From Cytidiella melzeri (Eukaryota; Basidiomycota; Agaricomycetes; Polyporales; Irpicaceae), in the NCBI GenBank assembly GCA_022592445.1, contig JABYQR010000145.1, positions 39,678 through 103,677 on the forward strand: a DNA stretch of 64,000 nucleotides, written 5' to 3'. The notes under the pieces are model-generated. The model worked only from the letters and a program-made list of their open reading frames with translations, was not told where the DNA came from and ran no database searches. How positions within the stretch are numbered: the first letter of the stretch is position 1; every line of letters starts with the position of its first letter. A program made the position numbers and the translations under genes. Positions 23,301 to 33,099 of this stretch are shown here, piece after piece.

Positions 23301-23751
23301 TCTGTGTTTCATCTTCACTGTGTCGAGCTTACTGCGTTTTACAGCAAACACCTTTATCTTCATTAGCAACTGCGTTATGTGTTTGGGACTTGTACTGTGT
23401 TTGTGTTTGCTGTTTGCAACTTTCCACGCGCTGTTTACTTTGAGACTTGGTGTCTTGCATGTGTCCACTTTATGTTTGCGCTAAGCCTCTTTTGCGTTCA
23501 CCGCGCCGCCCACCCTTTTGCCCGCAATACGCGTGGTGCTTTGCCCTCCTAGCTCAATTTATACAAAACCTTTATTATCAAAAACCTTGTTGCTCCTTGC
23601 AGCACAGGTAAACTAGGACTCTAAAGACCACCTCACACACTTTCACACTACTGCGCTCCCACGCCCTTACACTCCTATTGCCACTTTGTGGTTGGTTGTG
23701 TTGTTTTTGGGGTTGTAACTAGTTCCGGAGCGTACCACAGTGTCTCAACGC

Positions 23752-24066
23752 TTCATCTTTGTGCTTGAGATAATAAAGCATCTAATGACTAGAAGCATCA
23801 TCAAGACAAGTCATACCATATTTTTAACCATCTATAGAAGTTGTAGAGTATTCAATGAGATCAGAATGAATTAATTCAAGGACTTCTGCAGCTCTCAAAA
23901 TAGATGGTGGAAATGGTTGTCTCTTTCCTTTTCCAACTTGACATCCATGACAAGGAGAAATTGTCGATGGAATAGGAATCTCTTCTTTTAATCCCTTTGT
24001 TCCTTTGTGAAGATTTTTGAGCATCTTATTCCCTGGATGTCCTAGTCAATTATGCCACAACATATA
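23752..24066 (-). pseudogene. Copia-1 integrase zinc-binding region
   Basis: On the minus strand from 24066: YMLWHN-stop-LGHPGNKMLKNL, then SPCHGCQVGKGKRQPFP, then the start of the integrase core (LELIHSDLIEYS). The His-His-Cys-Cys finger residues are kept. The stop at 24047-24045 replaces the Arg of the highly conserved WH-x-RLGHP motif, consistent with CGA to TGA. Two further stops follow near 23822 and 23775. The segment is bounded by Helitron-N1 on one side and NCGN-B on the other; excising both restores a continuous coding path. Confidence 0.82.
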
Positions 24067-25591
24067 CTAGCGTTAGCAAGGCCGGCAAGCGGCAAGTACA
24101 ATTCCTGAAGGTTGAATAAAATATTACTTTTTGAGCCAGATTTGTAGGTAAACTTGGTGCTGGTAGCAGCCTGAACAAGTAATTTTGTTGGGAATAGCTT
24201 CTTTGATGAGTAATGTACAGTAAGTCGGTGGTTTGTCTTCACTGGAGCACACAATCAGTCATGAAGAAAGGGGGACTGTGCTGTATTGTTTGAAGTGCAA
24301 CAATGGGTGTGAGTACAGAATTAAAACAAGTTTGTGGAGTAGAGCATGGAGATAAAGAGTGTTTGACATGGGTCTTCTTCTTAATGGTGTTGAACTATGT
24401 TAAATAATTTAGATACAATTTGGTAAACTGCAGGAGCAGGGTTACAAGTGATTATGTTATTGATAGCAAATTGAATCAATCATATGGTGTGAAATAGTTA
24501 ATTGCACCTGTGACTTTGTTACCAAAAACAACCTCAGTAAACAGCTTTGTGCCTGGTAAGGATCTTGCCAAGCCATCTGGTCATGAATATTGGCTGTATT
24601 ACAGGCATTTGCTACTGGTGGCACCTTTGATAGGCGACTTGATCTGGGATAAAGTGACTGTACTACAATTGATCAGTTCAGTGGCAGGAAAAGGAGCCAT
24701 ACATTGATGAAGGTAGTCACCAATGGTAGCAAGGGGCTTCATCTATCTTGCAATTAGTCTTGTGCAGTGTTCACTGCTGATTTTAGAAAATTACTTGCCT
24801 CAGGAATGAAGAGCTTGAGAGTGTCTCATTAGATCAATTGCTAAAACATGTTACATGTGTCCTGTTGATGTCTGCACTGCCTCACTCCCATTGGAACTGC
24901 CACAGGCTGTGTTCTGATTGTTACTCCAGCTTAGAGAGCCACTAACAGTTGTGAAATCTTGTGGAACAATCAGATGCAGTATTCACTGCTGATGCAGCCA
25001 CAAATTTACATTGTCCAAGAATGTAGGGGTTTAGAATTTGTAGTTAGCTTCCAAAGTACTGGTGTTTCTTGCTCAGAGCCAGTACTATGTATGTCATGTC
25101 TTCTAATTGTATTTGTTGTTCAGAGAGCAAGCAATTCTGTAGCTTGCTGCACATGAACCTGACCAGAATTTGACATCATTTGCCAGCAGGAGTGGAGTTT
25201 GAATCTGAGTCTGGATGACTTTGTTCAGTAGACTGGTCATAACATGCTCAATTCCACTTCAATTGACAGGATGTTTGTACCAGGATGTTGCCACAAGATA
25301 GGGCTATCCAATAGTGTATTATATGTACGGATTTGTACCCATATGCAGTCTGTAAAAATCAAAAACCACATTTTGATTGCCAAAGTGATCTGATACAAAG
25401 TTATAAAGAGCTGATAACAAGGCCAGTGTGATGCCACCAGCTGTATTCATTGTTTTGTTATTGACACTGTTACTGTCTGTATTCTGCCATCAAATTCCCA
25501 CACCTTGGGGGACAAAAAGGTCACATCTGAAAAGGCATCAATGTGCTGGAGCACACTGGAACAATTCTTCTTCGTTCTTCAGGAACTGTAA
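24067..25591 (-). mobile_element. Helitron-N1, non-autonomous Helitron
   Basis: On the minus strand the insertion starts TTACAGTTCCTGAAG and ends GCTTGCCGGCCTTGCTAACGCTAG, followed by a host T. There is no target duplication. Removing it joins ...AATGAT to TATATG... and restores the Copia-1 protein (SHND|YMLWHN). The 5' motif TTACARTTCCTGAAG recurs inverted (CTTCAGGAATTGTA) about 30 bp inside the 3' end. The 3' end CTAG fits the Helitron CTRR rule. The same ends occur in Helitron-N2 and in the helicase-bearing Helitron 26151-46395. It carries no coding capacity that I can defend. Confidence 0.75.
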
Positions 25592-26048
25592 ATCATTATG
25601 ACTAACTTTATTAATTGAGTCTATCTTCCTGACTAGACGTCCTTTAATCCAATAAAGTCCAGCATGATCAGGTTGACCATATAATCTCTTTTCCTTCATT
25701 ATAAATTGTCCATCCTTTTGGTGTAACACTGCTGGTGCATCCTAATTGCAGTGCTTTAGAAGGAGAAAAGAATCTTGTAGTTGCATCTGGTATATAGAGA
25801 ACATTATTCAAGGTTGTGCGATGTATTTTATCTTTCACAAGGATTGTGTCAAGTACAACTGTTCCTTTTCCCAATACCTTGACAATGATATCTTTACCTG
25901 CTACAGAGCATGTACCTGCTACCGTTGCGGGTTGATACAAAATAAAGTTGTCAATATCATTGGTGATGTGACTAGTAGCACCACTGTCAATGAGCCATTC
26001 AACGCTTTCAGTCTCACACGTTGAATAAAAAGAAACATTAATGATTCC
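25592..26048 (-). pseudogene. Copia-1 protease region
   Basis: The aspartic protease motif WLIDSGATSHITND lies at about 25945-26000 on the minus strand, followed by LYQPATVAGTCSVAGKD and LNNVLYIPDATTRFFS, the usual start of the Copia polyprotein after gag. The segment continues into the pre-integrase linker (KIDSINKVSHND) where Helitron-N1 cuts in. On its 5' side the gag frame resumes at 47,045 once LTR-710 copy 2 and its contents are removed (joint FEHNN|GIINV). No stop codon was seen within this segment. Confidence 0.85.
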
Positions 26049-26780
26049 ATTATTGTTGCAGAGCTGCTATGCTGATAAACCCTAAACAAGGGTGGAATGG
26101 AAGATGGTGGAAGAGGAAAGGGATCTCCAATGATGACAACAAGGTCAGAGTTACAATTCCTGAAGAATGAAGAAGAATCGTTCCAGTTTGCGCCAGCGCA
26201 TTGATGCTTTTTCAGATGTGACCTTTTTGTCCCCCAAACTGTGGGAATTTGATGGGGTAATACATGCGGTAATACATTTGTAACAGTGTGGTGTAATGAT
26301 TTGATGGTGTTTTATTTACTTTGTTATTCACTCTACAAATGCGTGTAATGAGCTGAATCTCCCATCAAAAATCTGTTTTTGTTTTTTGAATTGAACACAT
26401 GTACATTAATAGACACAAATTTTACATCATCAGATAGTCCTGCCCTTCAGCAACACACAGACATAAACATCTTCTTGGATGAACCCAATGTTGGGGATAT
26501 ACAGTCAATATACTGATAAAAGTTGCTCAGTCTCCGTTTGGAACCCCGCTGATCTTTTTCTTGCAGGTTATCACATGATTTGTTGGCTATCCGGTTTGTA
26601 CCAACCACATAATTTGCAAGCAGCTGCCGCCGCATCAGGCTGATTTCCCCTCTTACGATTTTCCCAAAGAATGAAGAAGAATTGTTCCAGTTTGTGCCAG
26701 CACGTTGATGCTTTTTCAGATGTGACCTTTTTGTCCCCTGTGGGAATTTGATGGGGTAATACAGGTGGTAATAAATTTCA

Positions 26781-28576
26781 TTACAATTCCTGAAGAATGA
26801 AGAAGAATTGTTCCAGTGTGCTCCAGCACATTGATGCCTTTTCAGATGTGACCTTTTTGTCCCCCAAAGTGTGGGAATTTGATGGCAGAATACAGACAGT
26901 AACAGTGTCAATAACAAAACAATGAATCCAGCTGATAGCATCACACTGGCTTGGTTATCAGCCCTTTATAACTTGGCATCAGATAACTTTTGCAATCAAT
27001 ATGCAGTTTTTGATTTTTACAGACTGAATATGGGTACAAATCTGTACATATAATACACCATTGGATAGCCCTATCATTTGGCAACATCCTGGTACAAACA
27101 TGCTGTCTATTGAAGTGAAATTAAGCAAGTTATGGCCAGTCTACTGAAAAAATTCATCCAGACTCAGATTCAAACTCCACTCCCACTGGCAAATGATGTC
27201 AAATTCTGGTCAGGTTGATGTGCAGCAATATACAGACATTGCTTGCTCTGTGGCCAAGGAATACAATAAGAAGACATGCCACACATAGTGTTGGCTCTGA
27301 GCAAGAATTACCAGTACTTTGGAAGCTAAGTACAAATTCTCAACCCCTACATTCTTGAACAATGTGAACCTGTGGCTGCATCAGCAGTGAGTGCTGCATC
27401 TAATTGTTCCACAAGTTTTCACAACTGTTAATTGCTCTCTAAGCAGGAGTTACAATCAGAACACAGCCTGCAGCAGTTCCAATGGGGGTGAGGCAGTTCA
27501 GACATCAACAGCACATGGTTGCATCAGCAGCAAGCACTGCGTCAAATTGTTGCACAAAGTTTCACAACCATGAGTTGCTCTCTGAGAAGGAATTAGAATC
27601 AGAACATAGCCTGTGGCAGTTCCAATGCGGCTGAAGCAGTTCAGACATCAACAGGATGTGGTTGCATCAGCATAAAGCACTGCCTTTGATTCTTCCATAC
27701 AGTTTCACAACCACCAGTGGCTCCATAAGCAGGAGCTACAATCAGAACACAGCCTGTGGCAGTTCCAATGGGGGTGAGGCAGTTCAGACACCAACAGGAC
27801 ATGGTTGCATCAGCAGCAAGCACTGCGTCAAATTGTTGCACAAAGTTTCACAACCATGAGTTGCTCTCTGAGGAGGAATTAAAATCAGAACATAGCCTGT
27901 GGCAGTTCCAATGCAGCTGAAGCAGTTCAGACATCAACAGGATGTGGTTGCATCAGCATAAAGCACTGCCTTTGATTCTTCCATACAGTTTCACAACCAC
28001 CAGTGGCTCCATAAGCAGGAGTTACAATCAGAACACAGCCTGTTGCAGCTCTGATGGGGGTGAGGCAGTGCAGACATCAACAGGACACATGTAACATGTT
28101 CTACCTATTGGTATAATGAGACACCCTACAGCCCTTCATTCTTGAAGCAAGTAATTTTCTAGAATCAGCAGTGAACACTGCACAAGATTTTTGACAAGAT
28201 AGATGAAGCCCCTTGCTACCATTAGTGACTGCCTTCGTCATTGTATGGCTCCTTTTCCTGAAACTAAACAGACACATGTCAAACAATCTATCTCCATGCT
28301 CCACTCCACAAACTTGTTTTTATTCTGTGCTCACAGCCATTGTTGCACTTCAAACAATACAGCACAGTCCCTCTTCTTTCATGAATGATTGTGTGCTCCA
28401 GTGAAGACAAACCACCAACTTACTAAACATTACTCATTGAAGAAGCTATTCCCAACAAAATTACTTGTTCAGGCTGCTGCCAGCACCAAGTTTACTCACA
28501 AATCTGGCTCAAAAAGTAATATTTCATTCAATCTTCAGGAATTGTACTTGCCGCTTGCCGGCCTTGCTAACGCTAG
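26781..28576 (+). mobile_element. Helitron-N2, non-autonomous Helitron
   Basis: Starts TTACAATTCCTGAAGAATG and ends CTTGCTAACGCTAG with T next, as in Helitron-N1. It is inserted into a partial second copy of the Helitron 5' region (26672-26780 continuing at 28577-28660), which also occurs at about 26,160-26,370. Long blocks match Helitron-N1 in reverse orientation. Because N1 and N2 face opposite ways, 24067-28576 looks like a giant inverted repeat, but two independent insertions explain it. Confidence 0.72.
27375..28085 (+). repeat. Tandem repeats of about 145 bp inside Helitron-N2
   Basis: About five units contain GTTTCACAACCA, the CAGAACACAGCCTG variants and GCAGTTCAGACATCAACAG. Some pairs are better matched at about 290-bp spacing (for example CACTGCGTCAAATTGTTGCA at about 27,535 and 27,825), so the array grew by dimers. 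Helitron-N1 has about one unit. No spacer-like unique sequence separates units. Confidence 0.75.
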
Positions 28577-28660
28577 TAACAGTGCGGTGTAATGAGTTGA
28601 TGGTGTTTCATTTACTTTGTTATTTGCCATACAAATGTGTGTGATGAGCTGAATCTCCTG

Positions 28661-29444
28661 TTTCTACACTACACATCCAATCTATGCTCTCTCTCTCTCA
28701 CCCTGGCTCTCCTATACAAGCCCAAGCAAAGGCTTTCACTTACTTGTATGATTTTAGGTGTGTGTGCGTGCCAGATTTTACCTCTCAGCTGTGGTTTTGA
28801 CCCGCGATGCATGGGTCTGAGCGTTGCCCACCACGGTCTTTGCATTGCTCAGCACAGACACTGCATAACACACTAGGGTACTCACCTGCAAAGACGGTCG
28901 CGAATCCTTGTCTGACAAGCATGGAAGCTGGAGCTTTGTCCCTCTCCTCCTGTTTTCTCATCAGCTCTGTCTGCACCTTGATATCCTCCATTTGAGCATG
29001 GACAAGCCCTGTCAAGTTCTGTGTGTTATTTGTTAGATGGGTGAGCGGATGCGCTGTTGGCTGGTTTGGGAGCGGCGGGGGCATCAAGCAGTCCCCCGAG
29101 TTGAGATATTGGCATTGCTCATCAGAGAGCGACTCGTTGAAGCTAAGTCCCAACAACAACATTGGGGTTAGCAGTACCACTGACACAGCAATTGTAGAAC
29201 AACAGGATAATGTTGGTAGAGGGGTGGGTGATGCAAAGAGCACCGAAACACAGTAAGTCGTGTCCATCATTGTTGTCCACTCACCTCATTGACCTCGGAG
29301 CGCACGTAATCACGGTTACATCCTCTTCTGATAAAAGAGGATGTAAGCTCTTTCTTGTCAGCTCCGAGTTGCTCATTGCAGTGACCGCGAACTGTAAGTT
29401 CCTTCGATGTTTCGCTGTGTTCTTGCTGTGTGCTTTTCCCTCGA
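28661..29444. other. Helitron interior of unknown origin, with a hairpin
   Basis: No gene is supported. A minus-strand frame at 28785-29270 contains a polar stretch that could be a short coiled coil (NNTQNLTGLVHAQMEDIKVQ), without family match. From about 29,210 to 29,400 the sequence resembles 32,370-32,600 on the other side of the captured genes (GGTGGGTGATGC, CACAGTAAGT, TTACATCCTCTT). A perfect 12-bp hairpin lies at 29316-29327/29335-29346. Confidence 0.5.
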
Positions 29445-30859
29445 CAACATTGACTATCCCGTATTCCACAGCCCCTACGGCAAAATGGTGCAAAAGGCGC
29501 ATGGCCGTCTCGTCTGGAACGACTTTATCTCAGACCCCACTCACCCCAAATACACCTCCGTCCCCAACCCCTCCGCCGTCCTTTCCCAAGATTATAAAGA
29601 TTCCCTGCTCGACAAGTCCCTTAAAAAGACGTTCATTGGCCTCGCCAAGCCCCAATTCGATTCACACGTCAAGCTCGAGATGAAGTGCTCGAGACGGTGC
29701 GGGAACATGTACACCGCATCGCTCTACGGCGGACTCACCTCGCTCGTGTCGAGCGTCGAACCTGCGGAGTTCCTCGGGAAACGCATCAGCATGTTCGCGT
29801 ACGGCAGTGGCCTTGCCTCTAGCTTCTTCACCATTAAAGTCAAGGGCGACACGTCTCGGATCAGGCGCGAGCTTGATTTGGTGGAGAGGTTGGGGAAGAT
29901 GAAGGTCATTCCATGCCAGGAATATGTCCACGCGCTCAACTTGAAGTTGAGGGAGCACCTGACACGGAGACAAGGCTCGACGTGACAAACAGGGACACGA
30001 AGTGGATGACGACGAAGTGGTAGTGGTAGGCGTGAAGCTCAATACTCTCACCAGCTATAAACCTTATACAGATGTCTAGCCCAGTAAAGACCAAGTTAGT
30101 ATTGTTACTACCAGCTATGTAGTACAAGAGGGGGTTGCTTACCTAGCCCAGTAAAGACCAAGAGGTCGAGATGGGGGGCTAGGAGCGTACATGCAGCAGT
30201 ATATATAGACTTCAGGGACCTGCGCACAGACCATGTTGAGGGCAGGCTTTGCAAGAAGCCGTGTGAACGAAGAACAAAAGAACTACCTAAAAGAGAACAA
30301 TAGCTATTGTCTAGACCTTGCCAAGAACTCTACCCGTGAGAGAATCTATCTAAAAGGAGACCAACTATTGTATTCCATTCCCACACCTGTGAGAACATCC
30401 TTCCATAAAGAGAACAATAAGGAAAGAACAATAAGGAGCCCATGTGGACAGTATCTATGACGTCAAACCCTAGCTATGGGCTGAGCCATGTGCTTGTAGC
30501 CATGTGGTCTTACTTAAGCTAAGTCACATGCCAGTGTGACGTAGTAGCAAGTAATGTGACCGTGTGGAGCGTCTAAGCCACGTGATACGGGTGCTTAATA
30601 GACGTGAAAAGGGAGTTTATGCAGAGAAGGTTGCAACTGAGCTGCAGCCCGGAGTTTTACAGATAAAAACAAGAGATAAATTGTGAAAATTAAGGGCTAG
30701 TCAGGCCATCCATGACAGCACCATCATCTGTCGAAGACGTGGACTCCGGAGGAGTCGGTGGAGAATATTTGGCCGGGTGGGTACTATCTCGGGCATGTGG
30801 ATCAGAAGTATAGGAGACAGTACTTGCGCAAGCCGAAGGAGACGTCGACGACGGTGTAA
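29445..30859 (+). pseudogene. Captured HMG-CoA synthase 3' portion (split by a solo LTR)
   Basis: Coding sequence for the C-terminal half of hydroxymethylglutaryl-CoA synthase, the mevalonate-pathway enzyme joining acetyl-CoA and acetoacetyl-CoA. Recognisable blocks are DYPVFHSPYGKMVQKAHGRL (the conserved His-containing segment), LLDKSLKKTFIGLAKP, CSRRCGNMYTASLYGGLTSL, SMFAYGSGLASSFFTIKVKG and KMKVIPCQEYVHAL. A Gypsy-A solo LTR (29960-30717) interrupts the last part; past it the frame resumes with WTPEESVENIWPGGYYLGHVD and ends at the stop 30857-30859. The catalytic Cys half is absent. Upstream sequence looks intronic (acceptor near 29,440). Apart from the LTR, the frame is open, so capture or decay is not old. 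It lies inside the Helitron. Confidence 0.82.
29960..30717 (-). repeat. Gypsy-A solo LTR, copy 1
   Basis: 758 bp with plus-strand ends TGACACGGAG and CCATCCATGACA, flanked by GCACC at 29955-29959 and 30718-30722 (perfect 5-bp duplication). It is inserted in the HMG-CoA synthase exon, and excision restores the coding frame. Orientation is inferred from copy 3, where a polypurine tract abuts the LTR on the minus strand; a minus-strand TATA (GTCTATATATACTG) agrees. Confidence 0.9.
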
Positions 30860-31189
30860 GGGCCCTCCTTTGATATAAGAAGTTGTACTTTGCATCATCA
30901 TGGTTTTTCTCTCTCCCTGTTTGCATTTAGACTGGCATCTCACACAATTTGCTTTTTTGTACTCGTAGCATATCATCTCCGTCTTTGTATCCTAGAGGTC
31001 TTAGTTTCCAGGTTAATAATCAACAGTTGAGTTGCGGTTCCATCATTGAGTGTCCACTCTGAGCGTATGATGGCGAAGATGAGAAAAACCACATGTGAAC
31101 TGAACCATGGCATGAATCGGTTTACCATTTGACGCATATTGAGTATAATGGACCGTAGCTAGGTCCTACGTACTGGCCAATATACCCAA

Positions 31190-32270
31190 AGACGTAGCAT
31201 CCCCCAGCACCAAATTATCGATTAATCTTGTGCTCGTCTTCCCCACCCACATTGCCCCGCTCAAGATCACCGGTCTTCCAGGCTTCTTCCCTTTGCCCTC
31301 CTCCTGCTCCCAACGTGCGTGATCTAGACTGTCGTTGAGCACTTCGAACGTCTCTGGGTTGTTTATCTCTAGGTAATCTAGCGTGATCTCCTCCCCCTTC
31401 ACCCTTTCCTTCTCCACCAACTCCAGCGCGAGGGACATGCACTCGCGTTTGGTGTGTCAGGAGTTAGACAACCAGGCGGCGCGGGCAGTTTGGAGCGCAG
31501 CATACAGTGTGGGCACGGCGTGGGTGCGTTCGTGCGGGGTGAGGTACACATTTTGGGAGGATAGCGCCAGGTTTGTTACCGTGTCACTGGATTTTTGTTA
31601 GAATAGGTTGTTGGAAGGAAATCAAAAAGGCAGAAAGGGAACGCACCAAGTTGTGGGCACGATGAACAAATTATCAGGTGTCGGATGCAACATGAGCAGG
31701 TCGCGGGTGAGTCTGCGCAGGAGTAGAGCTTGTTGGATGTCTTTCTGTCCAAAGTATGTGTGGGTGGGCTCGATGGTGTTGAAAAGTTTTGTGACGATCG
31801 TCGCAACGCCTCTGAAGAATGTCGGACGGGTCGTGCCCTCCATCTGGTGACTGAACCCTTTGACTTCGACAAAGGTGCCCTGTTGGGTGGAGACGTCTTG
31901 CAAGATGCCGGAGGGGTACATGTTGCGGACAGAGGGGAGGAAGACGGCACTGGGAGTGCGGGTGATGGGAAGGCCGGACTGGAAGAGAGGTGCGAGTGCA
32001 GGGACAGAGAGAGAACGTATGACGGCGAGGTCGTGCGGGAGTGTGCAGGGGTAGGTTGAAAGGTCTTTGTGCGGGGCGAATTGGGCGGGGTTGACAAAGA
32101 TAGAGACGACAGTAAGGTTGTTGCTCTCTAATGATTTACAAACTTTGCAAGAGAAAAGTTAGATGGGTGTACAGTACGAAGTATCAAGCTCTTCGTACCA
32201 AGTGAAGCGTGTCCCTCATGTAGAGCACCCATCGTCATCTCGAGGCGTACTGACTTCTTCACCCTCCTCT
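31190..32270 (-). pseudogene. Captured pantoate-beta-alanine ligase (pantothenate synthetase) gene
   Basis: The final enzyme of pantothenate (CoA precursor) synthesis, an ATP-dependent ligase. On the minus strand from about 32,240: TMGALHEGHASL (ATP-binding HxGH region), an intron (GTACGA...CATTAG), then NNLTVVSIFVNPAQFAPHKD, MYPSGILQDV, FNTIEPTHTYFGQKDIQQAL, and after a second intron (GTGCGT...ATCCAG) TNLALSSQNVYLTPHER, ITLDYLEINNPETFEVLND and TSTRLIDNLVL. Introns are kept, so the capture was at DNA level. The N-terminus before the HxGH block does not look native, and a stop lies near 31,463 (SNS-stop-HTKREC). The gene is inverted relative to the Helitron. Confidence 0.82.
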
Positions 32271-32482
32271 GATCCTTTGCTTCCCTCCTCACCAGCCCCG
32301 TCAATCTTGTTTTGCTCGACTTCCTCCTCTGCTCTTTGCGTTTCCGAAATTGGATCCATTGCAATGTTGGCGAGGGCGACTAGTAGATGGGTGGGTGATG
32401 CAGAGAGCAGCTTAGCACAGTAAGTTGTGTATATCGTCATTGTCGGCTCATCTAATTGACATCAGAGCGCGTGTAATCACAC

Positions 32483-32542
32483 TTACATCCTCTTTTGAAC
32501 AAGACGCGCGTATCTGCGCATCTTGTTCAAAAGAGGACGTAA
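32483..32542. repeat. Long hairpin next to the captured ligase gene
   Basis: Arms 32483-32504 and 32521-32542 pair over 22 bp with one mismatch around a 16-nt GC-rich loop (32505-32520). The outer half is the same sequence as the 12-bp hairpin at 29316-29346 (TTACATCCTCTT). Both sit in copies of the same block of roughly 200 bp. Role unknown: a relic terminus of another small element is one option. Confidence 0.7.
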
Positions 32543-32545
32543 GCT

Positions 32546-33099
32546 CTTTCCTGTCAGCACCGAGTTACGCTTCGTGGTGCATGAGGACAGAAACACTTTC
32601 TTGTCAGCACTGAGTTACACTTTGTGGTGCATGAGGACAGTGCTCCCTCCGTTTGCCACTCACCTCTCACCTCCATACACTTGAACTCTCACCTCTATAG
32701 CTCACTCATCAATCCTCAAGGTCAACTTTGTACTCGGTCTTGAAATGACAGAACCAGTGAGTACATGTTTGTTCCTATTGTTCTATACACGCAGGGCTGT
32801 ATTTGGTCGTATGATGCAACAGTTGTAGCATTGTGCAATACTGCATTGCTGTTGTGGTGTTGTGTAGGCTTGGTGGTGCAGGGCCAACATGTTTGGTGGT
32901 TTGCTGTAGTCGTAATTTCATGTATCTCTCTTGGGGATGGTCACTCTCTCCTCAATCAAGCGGACAAGAGCATCTATTGGACTATGCGTCACTCCGTTCC
33001 TCGTTTCAAGTGGCTCTCCTGATATCTCCATGTAGCCTTCACTTTGTTACTTATCGGCACCTTCTATGAGACATTTGTCAGTGTCTTGAACCACCCTTA
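32546..33099. other. Helitron interior between captured gene and helicase
   Basis: Contains two head-to-tail copies of about 50 bp (CTTTCCTGTCAGCACCGAG and CTTTCTTGTCAGCACTGAG, from about 32,548 to 32,645). Beyond that, to the start of helicase homology, no gene is supported; the ORF at 32765-33022 is hydrophobic without recognisable motifs. The N-terminal Rep region expected upstream of a Helitron helicase is not here. Confidence 0.45.

Larger units (their letters stand above)
21828..23747 (+). mobile_element. NCGN element copy B (subfamily 1) in Copia-1 integrase
   Basis: A 1,920-bp insertion with ends TGATATGCCCAGAAAAC and CCACAGTGTCTCA lies between flanks ACAC (21824-21827) and ACGC (23748-23751), a 4-bp duplication with one CpG transition. 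Excision rejoins the integrase frame. It shares the subfamily-1 layout: a GC-rich first 550 bp, a TATA-like stretch (GGTATACAAAAGG near 22400), then a Cys-rich ORF, then a 3' third built of GCGTT-type repeats. It is the most diverged subfamily-1 copy here. Confidence 0.85.

Noticed and set aside
27375..28085. Regularly spaced repeats that might suggest a CRISPR array
   Set aside because: Units of about 145 bp are directly adjacent without unique spacers, and this is a fungal nuclear sequence inside a Helitron.
24067..28576. Apparent giant inverted repeat, as if a large palindromic transposon
   Set aside because: Explained by Helitron-N1 and Helitron-N2 inserted independently in opposite orientation; each has its own junctions.
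30233..30460. A 75-79 codon plus-strand ORF that recurs at 48072-48311 and 60362-60589
   Set aside because: It recurs because it lies in the three Gypsy-A LTR copies, runs against the element's orientation, and its C-terminus changes between copies.
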